Source: CAYXPG01 sp964564845 | GTDB lineage: Bacteria > Planctomycetota > Phycisphaerae > Sedimentisphaerales > Anaerobacaceae | Direction of reading: 5' to 3' | DNA: 5,440 nt | Assembly: GCA_964564845.1 (NCBI GenBank) | Contig: CAZMCN010000130.1 | Coordinates: 1-5,440, forward strand | In this document: positions 1 to 5,064 of the stretch, piece after piece | How the letters are laid out: each line of letters begins with the position of its first letter | How positions within the stretch are numbered: position 1 is the first letter of the stretch | Notes under the pieces: model-generated | Database searches by the model: none | The model's input: the letters and a program-made list of their open reading frames with translations, nothing else | What the model was told of the DNA's origin: nothing | Position numbers and translations under genes: made by a program

Positions 1-2685
1 ACGCCATACATAGTCGGCGCCGATATAATTACGCCTCGGACCAAACATCTCAAATCTTCCAAGACCGGTTATAAGGCTGCCGTTGTAGATTTCCGGACTT
101 GACAATACTCCCAGCCCCACAGCAGGTCTGTTCCAGATTAATCTGTCAGTCCCCGCAGAAACCGCATCTTCTGTCTTATTCAACCAGATAAAATCAATAT
201 TAAAACGCATCCAGTCAACTGTCTCGTATTCTTCTGCTCCCCGCGAGAGCTCATCCAATCCCCCGCCCAAAGCTCCCCTGCGAAGACGCTTTGTCTGAAG
301 TCTCTGCGAAATACCTACGTTCAATACATCGCGTTGTTCAACAACCAAATCACTCTGCTCATAAAGAACAGCCGTAAGATGAGGCTTTATGATATGACGA
401 AGACCATTCAAATCCCAAAGCCGCGACTTGACACCGGGATAAACCTTCCAGTATTGCGTGGCCGCACGAATTCCAGCCTCGCCAATCCATATCGTATCCT
501 CACCAAAACTGCCCGAACCGCTGCCGTCCACAAGCGTTCTCGTAAAACCGCTGCGGTCGTCATAGCCAACCGTAGCAGCCACAAACGGTACTATCTTAAA
601 AGAATCCACCCGCACCGGCATATCAAGCTCACTCCTGTGTGATACAAACGAAAACCATTCTTTGTCTATCGCAACCGAATGGTCTTTGCCTATTTTCTGA
701 CGCAATCGGCTGACCTGGGTATCACTGTATAAAGTAAAGTTATCGTCAAAAAGCGACTGGCCCACAAGGTGAAACTCGACACTGGGCATCTCTTCCAGCT
801 CATCGGCAAAATCATTTATCCTGCCCAACCCTAACAAAGAAAGTCCCCAGTTGTCCTCGATACGCTTGAGATGGACATAAGTTTCCTGACCGGCGCCGAC
901 ATTAAACTCGCTGCGATAATACTGCTCTATAAAATGTTCATCGGATGCATATCCAACACCCGTTGTAAGCTGCCAGTTGTAAGGCAGGAAAGTTCGCTGA
1001 AGCCAGAACAATCGGCCGCGAACCTCATTGCCCCGCCCAAGCCCCCTTCGGCTGCTGTGTCTGCCGAGTTTGTCCTCACCGCTATCGTCGATGATATAAC
1101 CTATAAGCCGGCCAAAATAATTATCCCTCTGATAATCAATCTTTACGCCCGTGCCGAAGCCCCTCTTGCCGTAATAGTCAAACGCATAGGTGCTGTCAAC
1201 CCCTTCCGGCTCACGCAGCCCCAACAGCTTTGACAGATACCACCGCGTCTCAACTGTCATACCCCAGGTATTATCGTAACCGGCATGCACGCTTTTTAAG
1301 GCGGTGTCGGGCTTTTGCAAATTTGTTCGCACATAAGGCCAATAGAAAACCGTCGAATCATAATACTTCATCCGAATATCATACATCTGAGCGTCATAAC
1401 TGTCATCAGAGACCCTGCCACGCTTAGCATCAAGGGTCGTCGTATCGGTAATAATTACTTTTGAGGCTGTAAGTGAAATCTGAGGCAGCTCAAATTCACT
1501 GCTGGTTAAAGTGGCGCCCTCAGCGGCAAATTTATTCTCCGCCAACTGCTCTAATTGGTCCGCCCGAACGTAAATCGGAATCCCCCTCTTGGTGTCGAAA
1601 TTCCTCATCACCGCATTTACTGCAAGCGCCTTCTTGCTGTGAAAATCATAGTACAGCTCATCAGAGCGAATCGTTCGCACCCCTTCGGTCATCAAAATAT
1701 CACCGGACAAATAAACCGCCCTGACTGCCCCCATCGATAAAACATCCTCAAAACTATCGCTGCGCCGCGACTCTTTATCCGTCTGAAGTTCTTTCGCTGA
1801 ATAAAATATAACCGCATTATCGGCCAGCAATTCAAGTAAACCGCCCCTCTCGTCCTGTTTTTGCCAAAGATAAAGCCTGCCGCCGCTGACAGTCGCAATA
1901 TCCGTCCCGTCCGACGCCGCAGAAGATTCTATCTTCAACGCAGCCTCGCCCGCCGGCGATATGTTCACCGGATACCTGAACTTCACTTCAGGCTCGGCAG
2001 GTTCCTTCAGGGCTCCCAAACGCCTCTCTTGGCGTTTGGGGTACCTCTTCTTAGGCTCGATTACTTCCTTTATCGGCTCAAGCACCCCCGGCTTCTTAGC
2101 AGGTTTTTCCGGGACCTTTTTCTCTGTCGGCAATTCGGGAACCAGCGCATCGGGCTTAACAACAAACTTCGGCCCGGTCAGGATAAGCCCGAACGACTCA
2201 ACCGCTCTTCTGTAAAGCTCCATCCCGCCGGGCTCGGCAATCTCTCTTTCGGCGGCGGTTACAAAAACCTCACCGCTTACCTCAAACCAAACTACCAGTG
2301 CCCCGCCTTCTTCAAGCTCAATCCGGCCCAAATCCGTTGTCTTGACGCCTCGGCCTTTTTGAACGGATATATCGCCCCGCATATACACCTTCGCCTTGTA
2401 ATCCACTCGAGTCCTGCCGCGAAACCGACGAGCCACACTTTCCAGCAAAACAACCGCACTTTCACTCGAAAAGTGATTGGCCCCTATCGACATCGAAAAT
2501 CCCTCAGGCAAAACAAGACAGTGCTCGACCGTACTGAGCTGATAGCTGATAAGTTTATCACCCGACAGATGCAAATCCTGACCGACAAATGCCCGGGCCC
2601 GCTCCTCTTCGATACCAAACGAAACATTTGCACTCAGTAAAACATCCAAAAACAAAATAAATAGGTATTTTCTTGCCATACTCAC
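1..2685 (-). CDS. lptD: LptD/OstA-like LPS-assembly outer-membrane protein (C-terminus cut off by window edge)
   Basis: The frame is open for 895 codons, with no in-frame stop, from the start to the window edge, so the C-terminus is missing. In LptD proteins, N-terminal periplasmic OstA jellyroll modules receive LPS from the periplasmic bridge and a C-terminal beta-barrel inserts it in the outer leaflet. Seen here: a signal peptide at about residues 1-24 (basic ARK, then hydrophobic YLFILFLDVLLSANV); a periplasmic segment to about 183; a Pro/Lys/Glu-rich linker at about 184-234; an OstA-like segment at about 235-425, including LSGDILMTEGVRTIRSDELY near 326; then FYWPYVR at 447-453, matching the FYxPY motif before the LptD barrel. 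The rest alternates aromatic strands and polar turns, as a barrel does. GTG at 2685 is chosen because AAGGA lies 7 nt upstream; ATG at 2679 is 13 nt away and is the alternative. It is transcribed divergently from the rightward genes. The family call is firm; the in vivo substrate is inferred. Confidence 0.87.
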   Translation of the reverse strand, partial: MSMARKYLFILFLDVLLSANVSFGIEEERARAFVGQDLHLSGDKLISYQLSTVEHCLVLPEGFSMSIGANHFSSESAVVLLESVARRFRGRTRVDYKAKVYMRGDISVQKGRGVKTTDLGRIELEEGGALVVWFEVSGEVFVTAAEREIAEPGGMELYRRAVESFGLILTGPKFVVKPDALVPELPTEKKVPEKPAKKPGVLEPIKEVIEPKKRYPKRQERRLGALKEPAEPEVKFRYPVNISPAGEAALKIESSAASDGTDIATVSGGRLYLWQKQDERGGLLELLADNAVIFYSAKELQTDKESRRSDSFEDVLSMGAVRAVYLSGDILMTEGVRTIRSDELYYDFHSKKALAVNAVMRNFDTKRGIPIYVRADQLEQLAENKFAAEGATLTSSEFELPQISLTASKVIITDTTTLDAKRGRVSDDSYDAQMYDIRMKYYDSTVFYWPYVRTNLQKPDTALKSVHAGYDNTWGMTVETRWYLSKLLGLREPEGVDSTYAFDYYGKRGFGTGVKIDYQRDNYFGRLIGYIIDDSGEDKLGRHSSRRGLGRGNEVRGRLFWLQRTFLPYNWQLTTGVGYASDEHFIEQYYRSEFNVGAGQETYVHLKRIEDNWGLSLLGLGRINDFADELEEMPSVEFHLVGQSLFDDNFTLYSDTQVSRLRQKIGKDHSVAIDKEWFSFVSHRSELDMPVRVDSFKIVPFVAATVGYDDRSGFTRTLVDGSGSGSFGEDTIWIGEAGIRAATQYWKVYPGVKSRLWDLNGLRHIIKPHLTAVLYEQSDLVVEQRDVLNVGISQRLQTKRLRRGALGGGLDELSRGAEEYETVDWMRFNIDFIWLNKTEDAVSAGTDRLIWNRPAVGLGVLSSPEIYNGSLITGLGRFEMFGPRRNYIGADYVWR
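2015..2040. repeat. Perfect 10-bp palindrome inside the LptD-like coding region
   Basis: CCCAAACGCC (2015-2024) and GGCGTTTGGG (2031-2040) are exact reverse complements around the 6-nt loop TCTCTT. The hairpin is GC-rich at its base and lies in the part encoding the Pro/Lys/Glu linker (YPKRQERRLG), where extra sequence would be tolerated. It is inside a gene and has no T-run, so it is not a terminator. Confidence 0.6.
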
Positions 2686-2692
2686 TCTCGTG

Positions 2693-2697
2693 TCCTT
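2693..2697 (-). promoter_or_regulatory. Ribosome-binding site for the LptD-like gene
   Basis: AAGGA reads on the minus strand, 7 nt before GTG (2685-2683) and 13 nt before ATG (2679-2677). This spacing favours the GTG start and a protein beginning M-S-M-A-R-K. The choice adds only two residues and does not affect the signal peptide. Confidence 0.6.
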
Positions 2698-2739
2698 ATG
2701 GTTTATGCCCAAATCCAATTCACTTCCAAAGTTTCACGA

Positions 2740-2745
2740 ATTATA
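2740..2745 (-). promoter_or_regulatory. Candidate -10 box for the LptD-like gene
   Basis: The minus strand reads TATAAT, a perfect sigma70 -10 hexamer. It would place the transcript start near 2733 and give a leader of about 48 nt before the GTG. The expected -35 position holds no good match (for example CTGGCT at a 17-nt spacing), and there is no TGn extension. The promoter may be weak or need an activator. The call rests on one hexamer and its position. Confidence 0.4.
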
Positions 2746-2776
2746 GCTGCTGCCCGCCACAAAGCCAGTAAAAAGC

Positions 2777-2805
2777 TTGATAATTGACCACTGATATTCG
2801 ATAAT
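2777..2805 (+). promoter_or_regulatory. Strong sigma70-type promoter for the rightward genes
   Basis: TTGATA (2777-2782) and GATAAT (2800-2805) each match the sigma70 consensus at five of six positions and are separated by exactly 17 nt. Transcription would begin near 2812, giving a leader of about 55 nt before the ATG at 2868. It faces away from the LptD-like gene, so this is a divergent promoter region. No terminator is evident after the 90-residue gene, so this promoter may also serve the ATPase downstream. Confidence 0.6.
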
Positions 2806-2849
2806 TAACTCTTGGTCGTTATAAAACATTAAAAATACGCAATTATCAA
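2777..2849. repeat. 10-bp inverted repeat around the rightward promoter
   Basis: TTGATAATTG (2777-2786) overlaps the -35 box, and its exact reverse complement CAATTATCAA lies at 2840-2849, within the leader before the 90-residue gene. A shorter GACCA/TGGTC pair lies between them. The 53-nt gap is long for a hairpin, so paired operator half-sites are another reading. The arms are AT-rich, and chance is a real possibility. Confidence 0.35.
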
Positions 2850-2867
2850 TGGAAAAACATAACTGGT

Positions 2868-3140
2868 ATGGCTCACAACAAATACTCAAAACACCAAAAC
2901 GCGGCAATTGGCCGATATTACGACCACCTTGATACCATAATGCTCCGGAAACTCGGCGAACTGGTCACGGAACTATATCTGGCCGACAACCAATCAAAGC
3001 AAAACCGCCTCTGGCAAAGAGCACGCAAGGCAATGATAAAACTGAATGTCCCCCCGGCAATCATCGACCATATAATGCAAAAAAGAAGCGTCGAAATACT
3101 GGCCAAAAACCTGCAGGACTTCCAGAGCAATAAAAAATGA
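2868..3140 (+). CDS. Uncharacterised 90-residue basic helical protein
   Basis: I do not recognise this protein. It starts MAHNKYSKHQNAAIGRYYDH and ends in NKK. It has no cysteine, signal peptide or membrane segment, and it is Lys/Arg-rich. Leu/Ile/Ala spacing suggests three or four amphipathic helices: around DTIMLRKLGELVTELYLAD, around LWQRARKAMIKLNV, and from PPAIIDHIMQKRSVEILAKN onward. A small cytoplasmic, perhaps nucleic-acid- or protein-binding protein is possible, but that is inference. A near-consensus promoter lies about 55 nt upstream and the antisense frame gives nothing credible, so I take it as real. The ribosome site is poor: the nearest GGA is 14 nt before the ATG. It precedes the PilT-like gene on the same strand by a 110-nt AT-rich gap, so co-transcription is plausible. 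Confidence 0.68.
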   Translation: MAHNKYSKHQNAAIGRYYDHLDTIMLRKLGELVTELYLADNQSKQNRLWQRARKAMIKLNVPPAIIDHIMQKRSVEILAKNLQDFQSNKK

Positions 3141-3239
3141 AATTAATCAATAAAAAAAGCTGTTAAAAAGCAAATTATCTTTACACATTAATCGGGTCCC
3201 CAAAACGCGAAATAATGCGTTTAGGCAGCCCCTTGTTCC

Positions 3240-3245
3240 GGAGGA
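3240..3245 (+). promoter_or_regulatory. Strong ribosome-binding site that fixes the PilT-like start
   Basis: GGAGGA stands 5 nt before ATG 3251. An in-frame ATG at 3215 would place this site inside the coding sequence and has no comparable signal of its own, so 3251 is chosen. The 12 residues the longer start would add (MRLGSPLFRRTN) do not resemble the usual PilT beginning. Confidence 0.8.
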
Positions 3246-3250
3246 CAAAT

Positions 3251-4393
3251 ATGATTGACCAATACTCCGCATCGGCCAAAGTGTACTCAACCGAAAGCCT
3301 CGGCAAATTAAGCATCATAGATATGCTCAAATATTTCGAGGAAAAAGGTGCTATGCGAGTCTCAGACCTGCACATCAAAATCGGCGCACCGCCCGCATAC
3401 CGCATCGACGGCAGCCTCGTAAAGCTAAAAGGCACACCCGTAACGCCTCAAATAGCAAAGGCACTTATCTACCCCCTCCTCAGCGACGAAAACTTAAACA
3501 AACTACAGAGCAGCTACAGCGTGGACTGCTCATACAGAGTAGGCAATCTGCAGTTTCGAATAAATGTTTTTATGGAAAACGACGGTATATGTGCCGCAAT
3601 CCGGGCGCTCGAGCTGACAATTCCAAAAGTCGAGAACATCGGCTTTCCAAACGATGTATGGAAAGACATCACAGAACGCAAGCGAGGCCTTATACTTTTG
3701 ACAGGTATCACCGGCGCCGGAAAATCAACAACCATCGCTTCTTTCATCGACCGAATAGGCGAAAAAACCGCCTGCCGAATCATAACCCTCGAAGACCCTA
3801 TAGAATACATCTACCAGCAGAAATACTCCCTCATCTCCCAGCGAGAGGTCGGCAGAGACGTCAGCTCCTTCGTCGATGGACTCAGGTCGCTGCTGCGAGA
3901 AGACCCCGACATAGTATTTGTCGGCGAAATGCGCGACCCCGAAACAATCGCTATGACGCTTATGGCCGCAGAAACCGGACATCTCGTATTTTCCACCCTG
4001 CACACAAGAGACGTTACCGGCACCGTAACACGAATCCTCGATTACTTCCCCCCAGGCAGACAAAACGAAGTGCGAAACCAGCTCTCACTCGGACTGGCCT
4101 ACATCATTTGTCAAAAGCTCATTCCCAGAAAAGACGGCAATGGAAGAGTCGTCGCTATGGAAATACTCAACAACAATTACGCCTGCGCAAACCTCATCCG
4201 AACCGGCAAAACAGAGCAGATATACTCACAAATGCAGACCAAAACCCAGAACAAACCTGGTGAAAAAATGATAACGATGGAAAAGCACCTCGCTATGCTC
4301 GTAAAGAACGACACCGTTGACCTGCTCGAAGCAAAAAAATGGGCCAACAATCTCGGCGCCTTCATCGACTTTATGAAGCAGCAACCACTATGA
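3251..4393 (+). CDS. pilT: PilT-like type IV pilus retraction ATPase (PilT/GspE secretion ATPase superfamily)
   Basis: This 380-residue cytoplasmic motor ATPase would power pilus retraction at the inner-membrane base of a type IV pilus machine. The N-terminal domain shows the PilT hallmark SDLHIKIGAPPAYRIDG (residues 38-54), and FRINVF plus AAIRAL follow near residues 100-120. The ATPase core has Walker A GITGAGKSTT (152-161, Lys158), the Asp box ITLEDPIEY (178-186), Walker B DIVFVGEMRDPE (220-231, Glu226), and the His box TGHLVFSTLHT (242-252, His244 and His251). The C-terminal ANLIRTGKTEQIYS, from about 313, corresponds to the retraction-specific AIRNLIRE region, which favours PilT over PilB or GspE. 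No four-cysteine zinc motif of the PilB/GspE type is present in the protein. It is slightly longer than typical PilT (about 345-370 residues) because of an N-terminal extension of some 20 residues. No other pilus gene is visible. Retraction as the role is inferred; a PilU-type accessory ATPase is the alternative. Confidence 0.9.
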   Translation: MIDQYSASAKVYSTESLGKLSIIDMLKYFEEKGAMRVSDLHIKIGAPPAYRIDGSLVKLKGTPVTPQIAKALIYPLLSDENLNKLQSSYSVDCSYRVGNLQFRINVFMENDGICAAIRALELTIPKVENIGFPNDVWKDITERKRGLILLTGITGAGKSTTIASFIDRIGEKTACRIITLEDPIEYIYQQKYSLISQREVGRDVSSFVDGLRSLLREDPDIVFVGEMRDPETIAMTLMAAETGHLVFSTLHTRDVTGTVTRILDYFPPGRQNEVRNQLSLGLAYIICQKLIPRKDGNGRVVAMEILNNNYACANLIRTGKTEQIYSQMQTKTQNKPGEKMITMEKHLAMLVKNDTVDLLEAKKWANNLGAFIDFMKQQPL

Positions 4394-4524
4394 CAATCCA
4401 GTTCAACTGTCCAAACTGCGACCAGCTTATCGCCTTCGACAGCAAACACGCCGGCAAACGAGCAAGATGCCTCTACTGCGGCCAGTTGTTCACAAGACAC
4501 TTCAAATGCCACCTGCCCTGGTAA
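4390..4524 (+). CDS. 44-residue zinc-ribbon micro-protein, translationally coupled to the PilT-like gene
   Basis: The start ATG overlaps the TGA of the ATPase gene (ATGA, 4390-4393), the classic arrangement for translational coupling. No Shine-Dalgarno site precedes it, which fits that reading. The protein carries CPNC (residues 7-10) and CLYC (27-30) with basic GKRAR between them. This is the pattern of short treble-clef or zinc-ribbon modules often found at the N-terminus of longer planctomycete proteins. Cys40 and His41 lie in the short tail FTRHFKCHLPW and could add a ligand. Zinc binding is inferred from the cysteine spacing, and no function is known. A longer in-frame start at 4339 would lie wholly inside the ATPase gene and is less likely. 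It may be complete, or it may be the surviving head of a longer gene, since the DNA after the stop changes abruptly to repeats. Confidence 0.72.
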   Translation: MTIQFNCPNCDQLIAFDSKHAGKRARCLYCGQLFTRHFKCHLPW

Positions 4525-4561
4525 ACTGCCCACCCACACTCCACTATATATTTAGCCCCAA

Positions 4562-4609
4562 GTTTAACGTAGGATTTGTTTAACGTGGGGTTTGTTTAAC
4601 GTGGGGTTT
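4562..4609. repeat. Three-copy 16-bp tandem repeat
   Basis: The unit is GTTTAACGTGGGGTTT. Copies two and three (4578-4593 and 4594-4609) are identical, and copy one (4562-4577) differs at two positions (GTAGGATTT in place of GTGGGGTTT). A broken continuation (GTTTGGCTTTG) follows from 4610. The array starts 37 nt after the zinc-ribbon stop. Units abut without spacers, so it is not a CRISPR array. Confidence 0.85.
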
Positions 4610-4686
4610 GTTTGGCTTTGTTTTTTGGCGAAATCGGCGTTTTTGGTGTGAAATGAGCGAAAATTGGGTTTGTTTTGGATAAAATA

Positions 4687-4735
4687 GTTCGTAGTTCGTT
4701 GTTCGTAGTTCATTGTTCGTTGTTCGTTGTTCGTG
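4687..4735. repeat. Heptamer tandem array, GTTCGTN x7
   Basis: Seven consecutive 7-nt units run without gaps: GTTCGTA, GTTCGTT, GTTCGTA, GTTCATT, GTTCGTT, GTTCGTT, GTTCGTG. Only the fourth departs from GTTCGTN. On the minus strand, 7 nt steps through all three frames and spells low-complexity peptide such as NEQRTTNNELRTTNYEL. I recall this kind of sequence from spurious ORFs in planctomycete assemblies, unverified here. Degenerate units reappear at 4773-4793 after an interruption. Confidence 0.85.
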
Positions 4736-4772
4736 GTTTCCGCCTTTTCCACGGCTACGGCGGACAGGCGTG
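4736..4772. repeat. 37-bp hairpin-forming segment interrupting the heptamer array
   Basis: This GC-rich block sits between unit seven of the heptamer array and three further, decayed units (GTTCGTA, GTTGGTT, GTTGATG at 4773-4793). CCGCC (4740-4744) pairs with GGCGG (4759-4763) around a 14-nt loop, and CGCC can instead pair with GGCG at 4767-4770. Its composition differs sharply from the surrounding GT-rich DNA, so it looks like a small palindromic insertion. A 12-bp piece of it, TCCGCCTTTTCC, recurs at 4836-4847. Confidence 0.45.
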
Positions 4773-4793
4773 GTTCGTAGTTGGTTGTTGATG

Positions 4794-4985
4794 CCGGTGG
4801 CTTTGATGGGCGTTTTGAATTTACTGTTCATTTTATCCGCCTTTTCCCCCGCCTTTGCGTGTATCAATATAACTATATTCAATTTGACAAGTATTATACA
4901 GCGGTCGGGGTTAAATGTAAAGCGAAAAATAGCGTGGAGCGTTTAGTTTTGAGGATGTCCCATTCATAGTTGAAGGTTGAAAAAG
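4794..4985. other. Intergenic stretch without a supported gene
   Basis: I see no supported gene here. The short open frames on both strands have no ribosome site and overlap the repeat tract. A TTGACA lies at 4884-4889, but no -10 box follows at 16-18 nt. The segment contains the second TCCGCCTTTTCC copy (4836-4847) and runs into the left end of the insertion sequence, whose exact border cannot be set from this window. Confidence 0.5.
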
Positions 4986-5000
4986 GTGACGGTTCCTGAG

Positions 5001-5026
5001 GGCCAAATTGGTTATAATTTGGCCCA
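5001..5026. repeat. Perfect 10-bp palindrome in the transposase leader
   Basis: GGGCCAAATT (5001-5010) and AATTTGGCCC (5017-5026) are exact reverse complements around GGTTAT. The hairpin is followed on the plus strand by an A-run, not a T-run, so it is not a rightward intrinsic terminator. It nests inside the outer stem formed by 4991-4998 and 5055-5062. It could be a regulatory hairpin or a transposase or regulator binding site. Confidence 0.75.
5014..5019 (+). promoter_or_regulatory. Candidate -10 box of the transposase promoter
   Basis: TATAAT is a perfect -10 hexamer that starts in the palindrome loop and runs into its right arm. The sequence 16-18 nt upstream (around CGGTTC) is a poor -35 box, so expression would be weak, as is common for transposases. 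Transcription would start near 5026, leaving a leader of about 39 nt with a free ribosome site. Confidence 0.45.
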
Positions 5027-5052
5027 AAAAAGAAACCTTTAACTTTTACTTG

Positions 5053-5058
5053 AAAGGA
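5053..5058 (+). promoter_or_regulatory. Ribosome-binding site of the transposase
   Basis: AAAGGA lies 6 nt before ATG 5065 and supports that start. It overlaps the right arm (5055-5062) of the long-range stem. Confidence 0.75.
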
Positions 5059-5064
5059 ACCGCC

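Larger units (their letters stand above)
4991..5062 (+). promoter_or_regulatory. Long-range stem that could sequester the transposase ribosome site
   Basis: CGGTTCCT (4991-4998) is the exact reverse complement of AGGAACCG (5055-5062), which contains most of the AAAGGA ribosome-binding site. After one mismatch, pairing can continue for three more pairs (4989-4987 with 5064-5066), reaching the AU of the start codon. Only RNA that begins upstream of 4991 contains both arms. RNA from the internal -10 box (5014-5019) would lack the left arm and leave the site free. Known IS elements such as IS10 and IS50 limit read-through expression in this way; its operation here is inferred. Confidence 0.45.

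Noticed and set aside
334..1233. Plus-strand open frames at 334-642 and 871-1233
   Set aside because: Both are antisense to the continuous LptD-like frame, which has OstA/LptD motifs; neither has a ribosome site or a plausible protein.
1861..2640. 259-residue plus-strand open frame
   Set aside because: It lies fully antisense to the LptD-like gene, has no recognisable domain, and is rich in Arg/Pro/Leu as reverse-strand shadows usually are.
3215..3250. Upstream ATG 3215 as the start of the PilT-like gene
   Set aside because: The strong GGAGGA at 3240-3245 would then be inside the gene, and the added residues do not match the family.
3141..3250. Terminator or separate promoter between the 90-residue gene and the PilT-like gene
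   Set aside because: No stable GC stem followed by T-run is visible. AATAAT at 3211-3216 has no convincing -35 partner, so neither is called.
3589..4263. 224-residue plus-strand frame inside the PilT-like gene
   Set aside because: It is out of frame with a gene carrying all Walker and His-box motifs, and its Arg/His/Asn-rich composition is a frame-shift artefact.
3725..4539. Minus-strand open frames opposite the ATPase and zinc ribbon
   Set aside because: They are antisense shadows of two well-supported plus-strand genes.
4562..4735. Possible CRISPR array
   Set aside because: The repeat units abut with no spacers and are only 7 or 16 bp long.
4564..4882. Minus-strand frames of 62 and 100 residues spelling NEQRTTN-type peptides
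   Set aside because: The peptide is just translation of the heptamer and 16-bp tandem repeats, which run through several frames, and there is no ribosome site.
4884..4897. Promoter formed by TTGACA at 4884-4889 with TATTAT at 4892-4897
   Set aside because: The boxes are 2 nt apart, so they cannot work together, and no -10 box lies 16-18 nt after the TTGACA.
5001..5026. Intrinsic terminator
   Set aside because: The hairpin is perfect, but a run of A, not T, follows on the plus strand, and the minus-strand T-run lies on the wrong side.
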